64,000 nt of DNA from DASUPK01 sp963833375 (GTDB lineage: Bacteria; Actinomycetota; Thermoleophilia; Solirubrobacterales; 70-9), in NCBI GenBank assembly GCA_963833375.1, contig CAWHXR010000010.1, positions 124,001 to 188,000 on the forward strand, given 5' to 3'. Shown here piece after piece: positions 57,462 to 64,000 of the stretch; position 1 is the first letter of the stretch, and the number at the start of each line of letters is the position of its first letter. The notes below the pieces were generated by a model, which ran no database searches, was not told where the DNA came from, and was given only the letters and a program-made list of their open reading frames with translations. The translations under genes and the position numbers were made by a program.

Positions 57462-58451
57462 ATGCGCTACTTCTACGGAGCGGCTCATGAGCAGTTTCCT
57501 CCGGAGGATCTGCTCCAGCAGGCGATCGAGGCAGAGCGCGCCGGGTTCGAGGGTGTGGGCTGCAGCGATCACCTCCAGCCCTGGTGGGAGCCCGGTGAAT
57601 CCGGGCACGCCTGGGTTTGGCTGGGAGCCGCGGGACAGGCCACGGACGGCCTCGCCATCGGGACTGCAGTGACGCCGCCCGGACCTCGTTATCACCCCGT
57701 GTTGATCGCGCAAGCCTGGGCGACCCTGGAGCGGATGTTCCCGGGCCGCCCGTTTCTCGGCATCGGTTCGGGCGAGTCACTGAACGAATCCCCGCTCGCC
57801 GCGATCTGGCCATCTGCGTCAGAGCAGGTCGAGCGTATGGAGGAGGGATTGGAGATCATCCATCGCCTCTTCGATGGAGAGCGCCTCTCGTACGACGGGC
57901 GCCACTTCCAGACCGATGAGGCGATCCTTCACACTCGTCCGAACCAGCGGCCGCCGATCTACGTTTCCGCCTTCGGGCCGAAGGCGGCGGGCGTGGCGGC
58001 CCGCTGGGGCGATGGGCTCTGGACCCTCGCGGATCCCGAGTCGGCGCCCGACGTGATCGGCGCCTACAGGGGCGCCTGCGAGGACGCCGGCAAGGAGCCC
58101 GGAGAGATCGTGCTCCAGGCGCAGTTCTCGTGGGCCGAGGACGACGACGCCGCGCTCGAGGGCGCCCGCGTCTGGAAGGGCGCGCAGCCCGACGAGCACT
58201 ACACCGGCGACTGGCATCAGCCGGCCAGGATGTTCGACAACGGCGAGAGCCAGGTCTCCGACGATGACCTGAAGGACGCCGTGATCATCTCGTCGGACCC
58301 GGAGGTCCACGCGGATCGCATCCGGGAGGCGGAACAACTGGGCGCCACCACGATGGCGCTGATGAACGTCTCCGGCGCCGACCCCCATCGGGCCATCGAG
58401 GTCTACGGCGGGAAGGTCCTGCCGGTCCTCGCGAAGGCCGCGGCGCGCTAG
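57462..58451 (+). CDS. LLM-class F420-dependent oxidoreductase (Fgd-like subgroup)
   Basis: 329-residue TIM-barrel oxidoreductase of the bacterial luciferase-like superfamily. The N-terminal FYGAAHEQFPPEDLLQQAIE and GVGCSDHLQPWWEPGESGH, then WLGAAGQATDGLAIGTAVTP and PGRPFLGIGSGESLNE, resemble the F420-dependent glucose-6-phosphate dehydrogenase-like subfamily. The cofactor is probably F420, known in Thermoleophilia; the substrate is unknown. Its stop TAG overlaps the convergent substrate-binding protein gene through CTAG (58448-58451). Confidence 0.9.
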   Translation: MRYFYGAAHEQFPPEDLLQQAIEAERAGFEGVGCSDHLQPWWEPGESGHAWVWLGAAGQATDGLAIGTAVTPPGPRYHPVLIAQAWATLERMFPGRPFLGIGSGESLNESPLAAIWPSASEQVERMEEGLEIIHRLFDGERLSYDGRHFQTDEAILHTRPNQRPPIYVSAFGPKAAGVAARWGDGLWTLADPESAPDVIGAYRGACEDAGKEPGEIVLQAQFSWAEDDDAALEGARVWKGAQPDEHYTGDWHQPARMFDNGESQVSDDDLKDAVIISSDPEVHADRIREAEQLGATTMALMNVSGADPHRAIEVYGGKVLPVLAKAAAR

Positions 58452-59473
58452 GGCAGCAGCCCGTTCGTGAGGACGTCCGCGGGCGAGGGCGCCTGCGAGA
58501 TCAGCTGGCGTCCCGCCATCCACTCGGCGTAGGCCCGCCAGTCCTCGGGATTCATGAAGCCGTAGGGGTGACCCTGCGTGTGGGCCAGGAGCGGCAGCGT
58601 CGCGTCGACCTCGGCCCGGGTCTGCATCGGATCGAGGCCCTTGCCGGCGGCCAGCACGGCGTTCGCCGCCTCCTGGGGATGGCCCTTCGCGTACGAGGTG
58701 CCCTTCGCCAGAGCCCCGATGAAGGCCCGGATCGCCTCCGGATGCGCCGCGGCCGTCGAGCGCCTGGCGACCAGGACGAGCTCGTCGTAGGCGGGGACCC
58801 CGAGCTGGTCCACGGGGACGATGCGAGGGTCGAGCCCGCGCAGTCGGAGGTCGACGCCCTCGATGTTCCGGAAGCCGCCGAGGATCGCATCGACCTTGCC
58901 GCCGATCAGCGTGGGGAGCAGGTTGAGGCCGACGTTCACCTCCTGGGCCGAGGAGGAGGGCAGGCCGGCCGACTGGAGCATGGTCTGGAGGTAGTCGCTC
59001 TGGTACGGGATCCCGGCGGTGCCGACCGTCTTCCCCTGCAGGTCCGAGGCCCCGGCGATGCCGGCCTTGGGCAGCGAGATCAGTGAGGTGAGCGGCCGGT
59101 CCACGATGGCGGCGACCGCCTCGACGTCCAGGCCCTTGTCCCGGGCCAGCAGCACCTCGGGCTCGTAGGAGACCGCGAGATCCGCGCGTCCGGCGGCGAC
59201 CTCCTTGATCGGCGCGGAGGGATCCGATGGGACCTGCGGCTGCACGTCCAGCCCCGCCTGCTTGAAGTACCCACGGTCGAGCGCGCTGTAGATGCCTGCG
59301 TGGTCGGGATTGACGTACCAGTCGAGAGCCAGCGTGAAGGGTTGGGGGTTCGTCGCGGAGCCGGTCGTCGGGCCGCCGCCCCCGCCCCCGCAGGCGGCGA
59401 GCCCGAGGACGAGGACCGCCGCGATGGCCGCGACGGCCAGCAGCGTGGACCAACGCTTCCGCTGTGCCCTCAC
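58448..59473 (-). CDS. ABC transporter substrate-binding lipoprotein (ThiY-like, NMT1/THI5 family)
   Basis: 341 residues from GTG 59473, which overlaps the permease stop. Lipoprotein signal with C28 (LLAVAAIAAVLVLGLAAC). LALDWYVNPDHAGIYSALDR, GYFKQAGLDVQPQVPSDPSA, VSYEPEVLLARDKGLDV and DLQGKTVGTAG are closely shared with ThiY-type binding proteins for formylaminopyrimidine/HMP. The TPP riboswitch before the operon confirms a thiamine-related substrate. Confidence 0.93.
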   Translation of the reverse strand: MRAQRKRWSTLLAVAAIAAVLVLGLAACGGGGGGPTTGSATNPQPFTLALDWYVNPDHAGIYSALDRGYFKQAGLDVQPQVPSDPSAPIKEVAAGRADLAVSYEPEVLLARDKGLDVEAVAAIVDRPLTSLISLPKAGIAGASDLQGKTVGTAGIPYQSDYLQTMLQSAGLPSSSAQEVNVGLNLLPTLIGGKVDAILGGFRNIEGVDLRLRGLDPRIVPVDQLGVPAYDELVLVARRSTAAAHPEAIRAFIGALAKGTSYAKGHPQEAANAVLAAGKGLDPMQTRAEVDATLPLLAHTQGHPYGFMNPEDWRAYAEWMAGRQLISQAPSPADVLTNGLLP

Positions 59474-60252
59474 GCCCGCGTCACCTCCCGCCGGTCCCAG
59501 GTCACGACCCGGCGCTCGATCACGGAGACGAGGGCGAAGAGCAGGATCGCCATCACCGAGAGCAGCGTGATCGCGGCGAACATCCTCGCGGTCAGCAGAT
59601 TGCTCGACGCGATCAGGATCTGATGGCCAAGGCCGGAGCTGGCACCGGCCCATTCGGCGAAGACAGCGCCGATCACGGCGACCGCGATCGCGATCTTGGT
59701 CCCGCTGAAGATGAAGGGGAGCGCGGAGGGCAGCTCGACCCGGCCGAGGATCTGCCGCCGGCCGGCGCCCAGCGTTCGCATCATCGTGATCAGCTGCGGG
59801 TCGACGGAGCGCAGCCCGTCGAGCGTGTTCACGGTGACCGGGAAGAAGCAGACGAGGGCGATCAGCAGGACCTTCGGGCCCAGCCCGAAGCCGAACCAGA
59901 CGACGAGGATCGGCGCGATCGCGACCGGGGGGATCGTCTGTGAGGCGACGAGCAGCGGGTAGAAGGCCCGCCGAAGGGTCTCGGACAGATGCAGGACCAC
60001 GGCGAAGGCGAGGCCCGCCGCGAGGGCGCAGAGGAACCCCAGCAGGACCTCGCGCAGCGTCACCCAGGAGTCGTCCGCGAGCAGGGAGCGGTCCCGCCAG
60101 AGGGACTGGGCGATGTCGCTCGGCGCGGGGACCAGGAAGTCCTGGATGCTGAGCGCGTTGGAGATCAGGTCCCAGCGGGCGGCGAGCTCCCAGGCTCCGA
60201 GCAGGAGCAGGATCACGACCACCGGCGCGACGTAGCTCCTCGCCCGCTTCAT
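59470..60252 (-). CDS. ABC transporter permease (ThiX-like)
   Basis: 260 residues with six hydrophobic segments; the cytoplasmic EAA-type loop is MRTLGAGRRQILGRVELPSA. It belongs to the SsuC/TauC/ThiX-type BPD permeases. Stop and start overlap both neighbours (ATGA/GTGA), so the three genes are translated together. Confidence 0.93.
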   Translation of the reverse strand: MKRARSYVAPVVVILLLLGAWELAARWDLISNALSIQDFLVPAPSDIAQSLWRDRSLLADDSWVTLREVLLGFLCALAAGLAFAVVLHLSETLRRAFYPLLVASQTIPPVAIAPILVVWFGFGLGPKVLLIALVCFFPVTVNTLDGLRSVDPQLITMMRTLGAGRRQILGRVELPSALPFIFSGTKIAIAVAVIGAVFAEWAGASSGLGHQILIASSNLLTARMFAAITLLSVMAILLFALVSVIERRVVTWDRREVTRA

Positions 60253-61091
60253 CGCGCCGCCCCGGCGAGGCTGCGGAGCGCCCGCTCCTTGAGCTCGGCG
60301 AACTCCGGCGAGGTCACCGCGGCCGCCCGGTCCGGCGCCCGGGGGGCCTCGATCTCGATTCGGTCGGCGACGCCCGCCGGGCGCGGGCTGAGAACCAGCA
60401 CCCGGTCGGAGAGGTAGAGCGCCTCCTCGACGTCGTGGGTGACCAGCAGGACCGTGTGGCGGTCCGGGCCGAGGATGCCCGCGAGCCAGGACTGCAGATC
60501 CGCCCGGGTGATCGCGTCGAGCGACGCGAAGGGCTCATCCAGCAGGAGGACCGGCCGCCCGGCCATCAGGGTGCGGAGGAAGGCGACGCGCTGGCGCATG
60601 CCGCCGGAGAGCTCACCCGGCCGCGATCCCTCGAAGCCCGCGAGGCCGAGCCGCTCGAAGTGCTCTGCCGCCCGGATACGCGCGGCCCCTCGCGGGACGC
60701 CGCCGATCCTCAGGGCCAGGGCCGCGTTGTCGACGGCCGACAGCCAGGGGAGGAGCAGGTCGCGCTGCGGCATGTAGGCGCAGCGCTCGAGCCGGTCGCC
60801 GGGTTCCGAGCGGCCTCCCACCGAGACCGCACCCGCATCGGGCCGGCGCAGGCCGGCGACCAGCTCGAGAAGCGTGGTCTTGCCGCAACCGGACGGCCCG
60901 ACGATGCCGAGCACCTCGCCGGGCTGGACCTCGAGGTCGATGCCCTCGATCGCCCGCAGCTCGCCGAAGGAGTGCGCGAGCCCGCTGACGTGCACGTGCG
61001 CGCCCCCGGCGTCCCGGGGCTCGGCGCTCGCTCGACCGGTGCGACCGTCGCCGGCCGCGTCTGGAGTGCCTTGGCGAAGTCTCGTCAGCAT
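60249..61091 (-). CDS. ABC transporter ATPase (ThiZ-like)
   Basis: 280 residues from ATG 61091, the only start with a matching site (GGAGGGAG, then C and ATG). Walker A VGPSGCGKTTLLELVAGL, Q-loop YMPQRDLLLPWLS, signature LSGGMRQRVAFLRTL and Walker B VLLLDEPFASLD are all intact. The site lies at the 3' edge of the TPP riboswitch, so ligand binding should mask translation. An in-frame TTG at 61124 lies inside the riboswitch and is not the start. Confidence 0.94.
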   Translation of the reverse strand: MLTRLRQGTPDAAGDGRTGRASAEPRDAGGAHVHVSGLAHSFGELRAIEGIDLEVQPGEVLGIVGPSGCGKTTLLELVAGLRRPDAGAVSVGGRSEPGDRLERCAYMPQRDLLLPWLSAVDNAALALRIGGVPRGAARIRAAEHFERLGLAGFEGSRPGELSGGMRQRVAFLRTLMAGRPVLLLDEPFASLDAITRADLQSWLAGILGPDRHTVLLVTHDVEEALYLSDRVLVLSPRPAGVADRIEIEAPRAPDRAAAVTSPEFAELKERALRSLAGAAR

Positions 61092-61093
61092 GC

Positions 61094-61224
61094 TCCCTCC
61101 GCGCGCATTACCGCACAGGTTCAAAGGGTCAGCGGAGGGTGGTCCACGCCCGGACGTGCAGCGGACGCGTGGTTGGTTCCGGTTCCGCTATCTCAGCCCG
61201 CACATACCGCGAGCCCCCCTGTTG
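61094..61224 (-). promoter_or_regulatory. TPP (THI-box) riboswitch
   Basis: Read on the minus strand, all conserved blocks appear in order: GGGGGGCTCGCG (P2 5' side), GCGGGCTGAGA (CTGAGA at 61191-61196), ACCCTTTGAACCTG (61116-61129), then GTAATGCGCGC and GGAGGGA at the 3' end. These are the classical THI-box elements. The last element is also the ribosome binding site of the ATPase gene, so translational repression by thiamine pyrophosphate is expected. The promoter is probably TAGACT on the minus strand at 61236-61241, which overlaps the divergent -10 of the CYTH gene. Confidence 0.94.
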
Positions 61225-61252
61225 GGTCACCGTCCAGTCTACGGTGTTGCCC

Positions 61253-61711
61253 GTGGAGGTCGAGCGCAAGTTCCTGGTGCCCGATCCGCCTGACCTGGGC
61301 GGCACGGAGGCCGACGAGATCGACCAGGGATATCTGGCGGTCGGCGCCGAGGGCGAGGTCAGGGTGCGCCGCAAGGGAGAGCGGTTCCTGCTCACCGCCA
61401 AGCGCGGCTCGGGGCTCTCCCGGCAGGAGGCGGAGATCGAGTTGGACCGCCGGCAGTTCGACGAGCTCTGGGCCCTGACAGAGGGGCGGCGGCTCCACAA
61501 GCGCCGCCACGTGATCCCGCAAGGCGATCTGAAGGTCGAGGTCGACGTCTACGCGGGCGATCTGGAGGGGCTCGTGGTCGCCGAGATCGAGTTCCCCTCC
61601 GAGGAGGCCGCGGCGCAGTTCGAGCCGCCGGGGTGGCTCGGAGAGGAGGTCACGGGTCAACCGCGGTACCTGAACGAGACCCTCGCCACGGAGGGCGCGC
61701 CGCCCGGCTGA
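61253..61711 (+). CDS. CYTH-domain protein (triphosphate tunnel metalloenzyme)
   Basis: 152 residues from GTG 61253; TACGGT lies 7 nt upstream (leaderless pattern). The N-terminal VEVERKFLV contains the ExExK motif; IDQGYLA, EVRVRRKGERFLLTAKRG and AEIEFPSEEAAAQF provide the tunnel's basic and acidic residues. Family members hydrolyse inorganic triphosphate, or act as adenylate cyclase or thiamine-triphosphatase. The neighbouring TPP riboswitch makes a thiamine triphosphate substrate tempting but unproven. Confidence 0.9.
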   Translation: MEVERKFLVPDPPDLGGTEADEIDQGYLAVGAEGEVRVRRKGERFLLTAKRGSGLSRQEAEIELDRRQFDELWALTEGRRLHKRRHVIPQGDLKVEVDVYAGDLEGLVVAEIEFPSEEAAAQFEPPGWLGEEVTGQPRYLNETLATEGAPPG

Positions 61712-61798
61712 GCACCGTTAGCGGCAGCCGAAGGAGTTCACCAAGCGCCTCGAGAAGCGCTGGGCTAGCGAGCGCGCGCGAGCCGGCCGCCCTCTAGC

Positions 61799-61825
61799 TG
61801 TCACAGCTAAGGCACCTACCTCGTC
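61799..61825 (+). promoter_or_regulatory. ECF41-type promoter before the epimerase-sigma operon
   Basis: TGTCACA (61799-61805), 16-nt spacer, CGTC (61822-61825). This is the -35/-10 pair described for ECF41 sigma factors. It lies 32 bp before ATG 61858 of the epimerase gene that is operonic with an ECF41 gene, so the sigma factor should drive its own operon. Confidence 0.85.
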
Positions 61826-61857
61826 CCTGCTCTTGACAGCGGACGAAGGAGGCAATC

Positions 61858-62805
61858 ATGAAGGTGTTCGTAGCGGGTGCAACCGGCGCCCTCGGCAAGC
61901 AGCTCGTGCCGACGCTCGTCGCGGGCGGACACGAGGTCACGGGGATGACCCGGACCGGCGCGAAGCAAGACCTGATCCGGCGGATAGGCGCCTGCCCGGT
62001 GGTCGCGGACGCGCTGGACCCGGAGGCCGTCGCCCGGGCCGTGGCCGAGGCGGAGCCGGAGGTGGTGATCCACCAGCTCACCGCCATCGATGCAGGGTCG
62101 GTGACGCGCAGCCTCGACAAGGCGTTCGCCCAGACGAACCGCCTGCGGACCGAGGGGACCGACCACCTGCTCGCCGCCGCAAAGGCGGTCGGGGCCAGGC
62201 GGTTCATCGCGCAGAGCTTCGCCGGCTGGCCGTTCGAGCGCACCGGCGGTCCGGTCAAGACCGAGGAGGATCCGCTGCAGAGCTCGCCGCCCAAGTCGGT
62301 CAGCCAGACGCTCGGTGCGATCCGGTATCTGGAGCGGGCGGTCACCCGAGCCGAGGGAGTCGAGGGAGTCGCCCTTCGGTACGGCGGCTTCTACGGTCCT
62401 GGGACCTCGCTCGGCCTCGATCCGGTCGGGGAGCAGATCGAGATGATCCTCAAGCGCCGCTTTCCGGTGGTCGGCAGCGGTGCCGGAATATGGTCCCTCG
62501 TCCACATCGAGGACGCCGCAGCGGCGACCGTCGCGGCGCTGGAGCGAGGCGAGCCCGGCGTGTACAACGTGGTCGACGACGAGCCCGTACCTGTCTCAGC
62601 GGTCCTGCCGGAGCTGGCGAAGGTCGTCGGAGCCAAGCCGCCCCGACATATTCCGCGCTGGGTTGGCAGGCTGCTCGCCGGAGAGGGAATGACGATCATG
62701 ATGACTGAGGTGCGCGGAGCGTCGAACGCAAAGGCGAAGCGCGAGCTCGGCTGGGAGCTCCGCTATCCGAGCTGGCGGCTGGGCTTGCGAGAGGGGCTCG
62801 GATGA
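61858..62805 (+). CDS. NAD-dependent epimerase (ECF41-associated oxidoreductase)
   Basis: 315 residues. VFVAGATGALGKQLVPTLVA binds the nucleotide; catalytic residues are weak: SFAGWPFERTGG replaces the usual serine/tyrosine strand and no clear YxxxK is seen (RYLERAV may be the site). ALRYGGFYGPGTSLG and ELGWELRYPSWRLGLREGL are typical of SDR epimerases. ECF41 loci usually carry one such carboxymuconolactone decarboxylase, oxidoreductase or epimerase as target. AAGGAGG lies 6 nt before the ATG. The ATGA at 62802-62805 joins it to the sigma factor gene. Confidence 0.88.
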   Translation: MKVFVAGATGALGKQLVPTLVAGGHEVTGMTRTGAKQDLIRRIGACPVVADALDPEAVARAVAEAEPEVVIHQLTAIDAGSVTRSLDKAFAQTNRLRTEGTDHLLAAAKAVGARRFIAQSFAGWPFERTGGPVKTEEDPLQSSPPKSVSQTLGAIRYLERAVTRAEGVEGVALRYGGFYGPGTSLGLDPVGEQIEMILKRRFPVVGSGAGIWSLVHIEDAAAATVAALERGEPGVYNVVDDEPVPVSAVLPELAKVVGAKPPRHIPRWVGRLLAGEGMTIMMTEVRGASNAKAKRELGWELRYPSWRLGLREGLG

Positions 62806-63740
62806 GCGCCCCGACGTCGGAGCTCCTCGACGACCTGCGGCCGCGGGCGTTCGCGATCGCGTACCGGATGCTCGGCTCGGTGAGCGAGGCCGAGGACGTG
62901 GTCCAGGAGGCGCTGCTCCGGGTGCACGATGTGCTCGAGCGCGGGGAGGAGATCTCCTCGCCGCGCGCATACGTGGCCACCATCGTCACGCGCCTCGCGA
63001 TCGACGAGCTGCGTTCGGCGCGGGCGCGGCGCGAGACCTACGTCGGCGAGTGGCTGCCGGAGCCGGTTGCCGAAGCGCCCGGCGACGATCCGGCCCAGCA
63101 CGCCGAGCTCGCCGATTCGCTCTCCCTCGCCTTCCTGGTCGTCCTGGAGGCGCTGACGCCGGAGCAGCGAGCCTCATTCCTCCTGCACGACGTGTTCGAC
63201 TACGACTACGGCAGGGTCGCGGAGATCATCGGCACCAGCCAGGACAATGCCCGTCAGCTCGCCTCGCGCGCCCGCCGCCACGTGCAGGACGGGACGCCGC
63301 GATTCGATTCGTCGGCCGAGCAGCGCGAGCAGCTCGCTTCGAGCTTTTTCGAGGCGGCCGAGCGGGGCGACTTTGCGTCGCTGGAGGCCCTGCTCGCCGA
63401 GGACGTCGAGCTGCACGGCGACGGCGGCGGGCTCGCCCCGGCGATCAGGCACCCCGTCTTCGGGCGCGCCAAGGTGGCTCAGATGCTCGGCAACTGGTGG
63501 CGGCTCGGCTTTCAGAAGATCGGCGGGGTGGAGTTGCGCCGGGTGCTGGTGAACGGCCAGCCCGGCGCCGAGTACCTCGACTCCGACGGGAGCCTGATCG
63601 GCGTGATGTCGCTCGACATCGCCGACGGCAAGGTCCAGGCGATTCGCTCGATCGTCAACCCGGAGAAGCTCGACCACCTCGGTCCGGTGGCGGACGCGAA
63701 GGAGCTGTTCGCCCGGATCCGCGAGTCGCGCTCAGGCTGA
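62802..63740 (+). CDS. ECF sigma factor of the ECF41 (SigJ-like) group with SnoaL-like C-terminal domain
   Basis: 312 residues. Region 2 (FAIAYRMLGSVSEAEDVVQEAL) and region 4 (RVAEIIGTSQDNARQLASRA) are intact. The linker carries WLPEP, and the C-terminal SnoaL-like domain ends with NPEKL, both hallmarks of ECF41 where they hold the self-inhibitory fold. There is no anti-sigma gene. ATG 62802 overlaps the epimerase stop, and the operon promoter matches the ECF41 consensus, so it is autoregulated. Its stop overlaps the peroxiredoxin gene (TCAGGCTGA 63732-63740). Confidence 0.95.
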   Translation: MSAPTSELLDDLRPRAFAIAYRMLGSVSEAEDVVQEALLRVHDVLERGEEISSPRAYVATIVTRLAIDELRSARARRETYVGEWLPEPVAEAPGDDPAQHAELADSLSLAFLVVLEALTPEQRASFLLHDVFDYDYGRVAEIIGTSQDNARQLASRARRHVQDGTPRFDSSAEQREQLASSFFEAAERGDFASLEALLAEDVELHGDGGGLAPAIRHPVFGRAKVAQMLGNWWRLGFQKIGGVELRRVLVNGQPGAEYLDSDGSLIGVMSLDIADGKVQAIRSIVNPEKLDHLGPVADAKELFARIRESRSG

Positions 63741-64000
63741 CTCGAGCCAGGCGAGCACCTCGGACGCATTCCGGTCGGGCGGGAAGACCGGGTAGAAGAC
63801 CTTGACGATCTCGCCCTCGCGGATCACGAGGGTGACGCGCGAATACAGCGTCATCCCGGCGGCCTCAAAGGTCGGCAGGCCGAGCGCCGCGGCAAGCTCC
63901 AGAGAGGGATCGCTGAGCAATGGGAACTGCAGGTGCACCCGCTCGGCGAACTCGAGCTGGTCCTCGGTGGACTGGGCGCTGAGCCCGATCACCCGCACGT
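63732..64000 (-). CDS. Peroxiredoxin (AhpC/TSA family), 5' part outside window
   Basis: The C-terminal ~90 residues are present: VIGLSAQSTEDQLEFAERVH, FPLLSDPSLELAAALGLPTF and RVTLVIREGEIVKVFYPVFP. The catalytic peroxidatic-cysteine motif would lie in the missing part. These are typical of the BCP/PrxQ or AhpE-like subset. Beyond the right edge the frame is open. Confidence 0.85.
   Translation of the reverse strand, partial: VRVIGLSAQSTEDQLEFAERVHLQFPLLSDPSLELAAALGLPTFEAAGMTLYSRVTLVIREGEIVKVFYPVFPPDRNASEVLAWLESA

Overview
The window is high-GC DNA (roughly two thirds G+C by eye) from an actinobacterial chromosome. The gene set (F420-type LLM oxidoreductase, FprA, coproheme decarboxylase, paired YrbE permeases with an Mkl-type ATPase, holin-X/DUF3618 proteins, a divergent actinobacterial IHF-like protein, MmpL-type transporters) and the many hypothetical proteins suggest a soil Thermoleophilia/Solirubrobacterales lineage. 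That placement is inference. I see no rRNA, tRNA, CRISPR array, insertion sequence or prophage. Genes are densely packed, most neighbours overlap at start/stop codons, and at least eleven genes have a TANNNT box 6-9 nt before the start codon, the pattern expected of leaderless mRNAs.

Layout. 1-13007 is a catabolic region. An acyl-CoA dehydrogenase (cut by the window edge) and a cytochrome P450 diverge; a GGDEF/HD-GYP signalling protein and an MMPL exporter follow. Then comes a very tight operon: enoyl-CoA hydratase, acyl-CoA carboxylase beta subunit, a 60-residue protein, a beta-keto-acid cleavage enzyme, a 50-residue protein, a CaiB-type CoA transferase, a MerR regulator and, after an 8-nt gap, an ICMT-like membrane methyltransferase. 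The acd/P450 promoter and the operon promoter share the motif AGTAGGAC-N5-ACTTCC, which suggests one regulon. 13083-20382 holds SDR enzymes, a nitrilase-TetR pair with a palindromic operator, an alpha/beta hydrolase, a holin-X/DUF3618 trio and DegV. 20482-24833 is an iron, Fe-S and heme neighbourhood (A-type carrier, Grx, BolA, membrane ferritin/VIT1, FprA, ChdC).

24820-35575 has a large membrane protein, a GT4-flippase fusion and both methionine synthases back to back (metH and metE, 73 bp apart). 35636-38923 has an aldehyde dehydrogenase under a 16-bp palindrome, a PII-like protein without the usual modified tyrosine, and a PucR-type regulator. 39038-43729 is exported proteins (PQQ-like propeller lipoprotein, two tandem PQQ sugar-dehydrogenase paralogues, one more lipoprotein). 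43943-46618 is an Mce/Mla-type ABC core without MCE proteins. 47009-52338 has an RND/MMPL exporter, a redoxin, a B3/4 protein and two uncharacterised proteins. 52368-57414 has an IHF-like protein with a strong promoter, a serine-palmitoyltransferase-like enzyme divergent from a GNAT-fold protein, PEBP, two small ORFs and an AlkA-type glycosylase.

57462-64000 has an LLM oxidoreductase, a thiamine-precursor ABC transporter behind a clear TPP riboswitch, a CYTH phosphatase, an ECF41 sigma factor with its epimerase partner and a matching ECF41 promoter, and the end of a peroxiredoxin gene. The most unusual signals are a dispersed palindromic repeat (four loci, several inside coding sequence), two shared operator motifs linking distant genes, the micro-proteins of the catabolic operon, and the SPT/GNAT pair.
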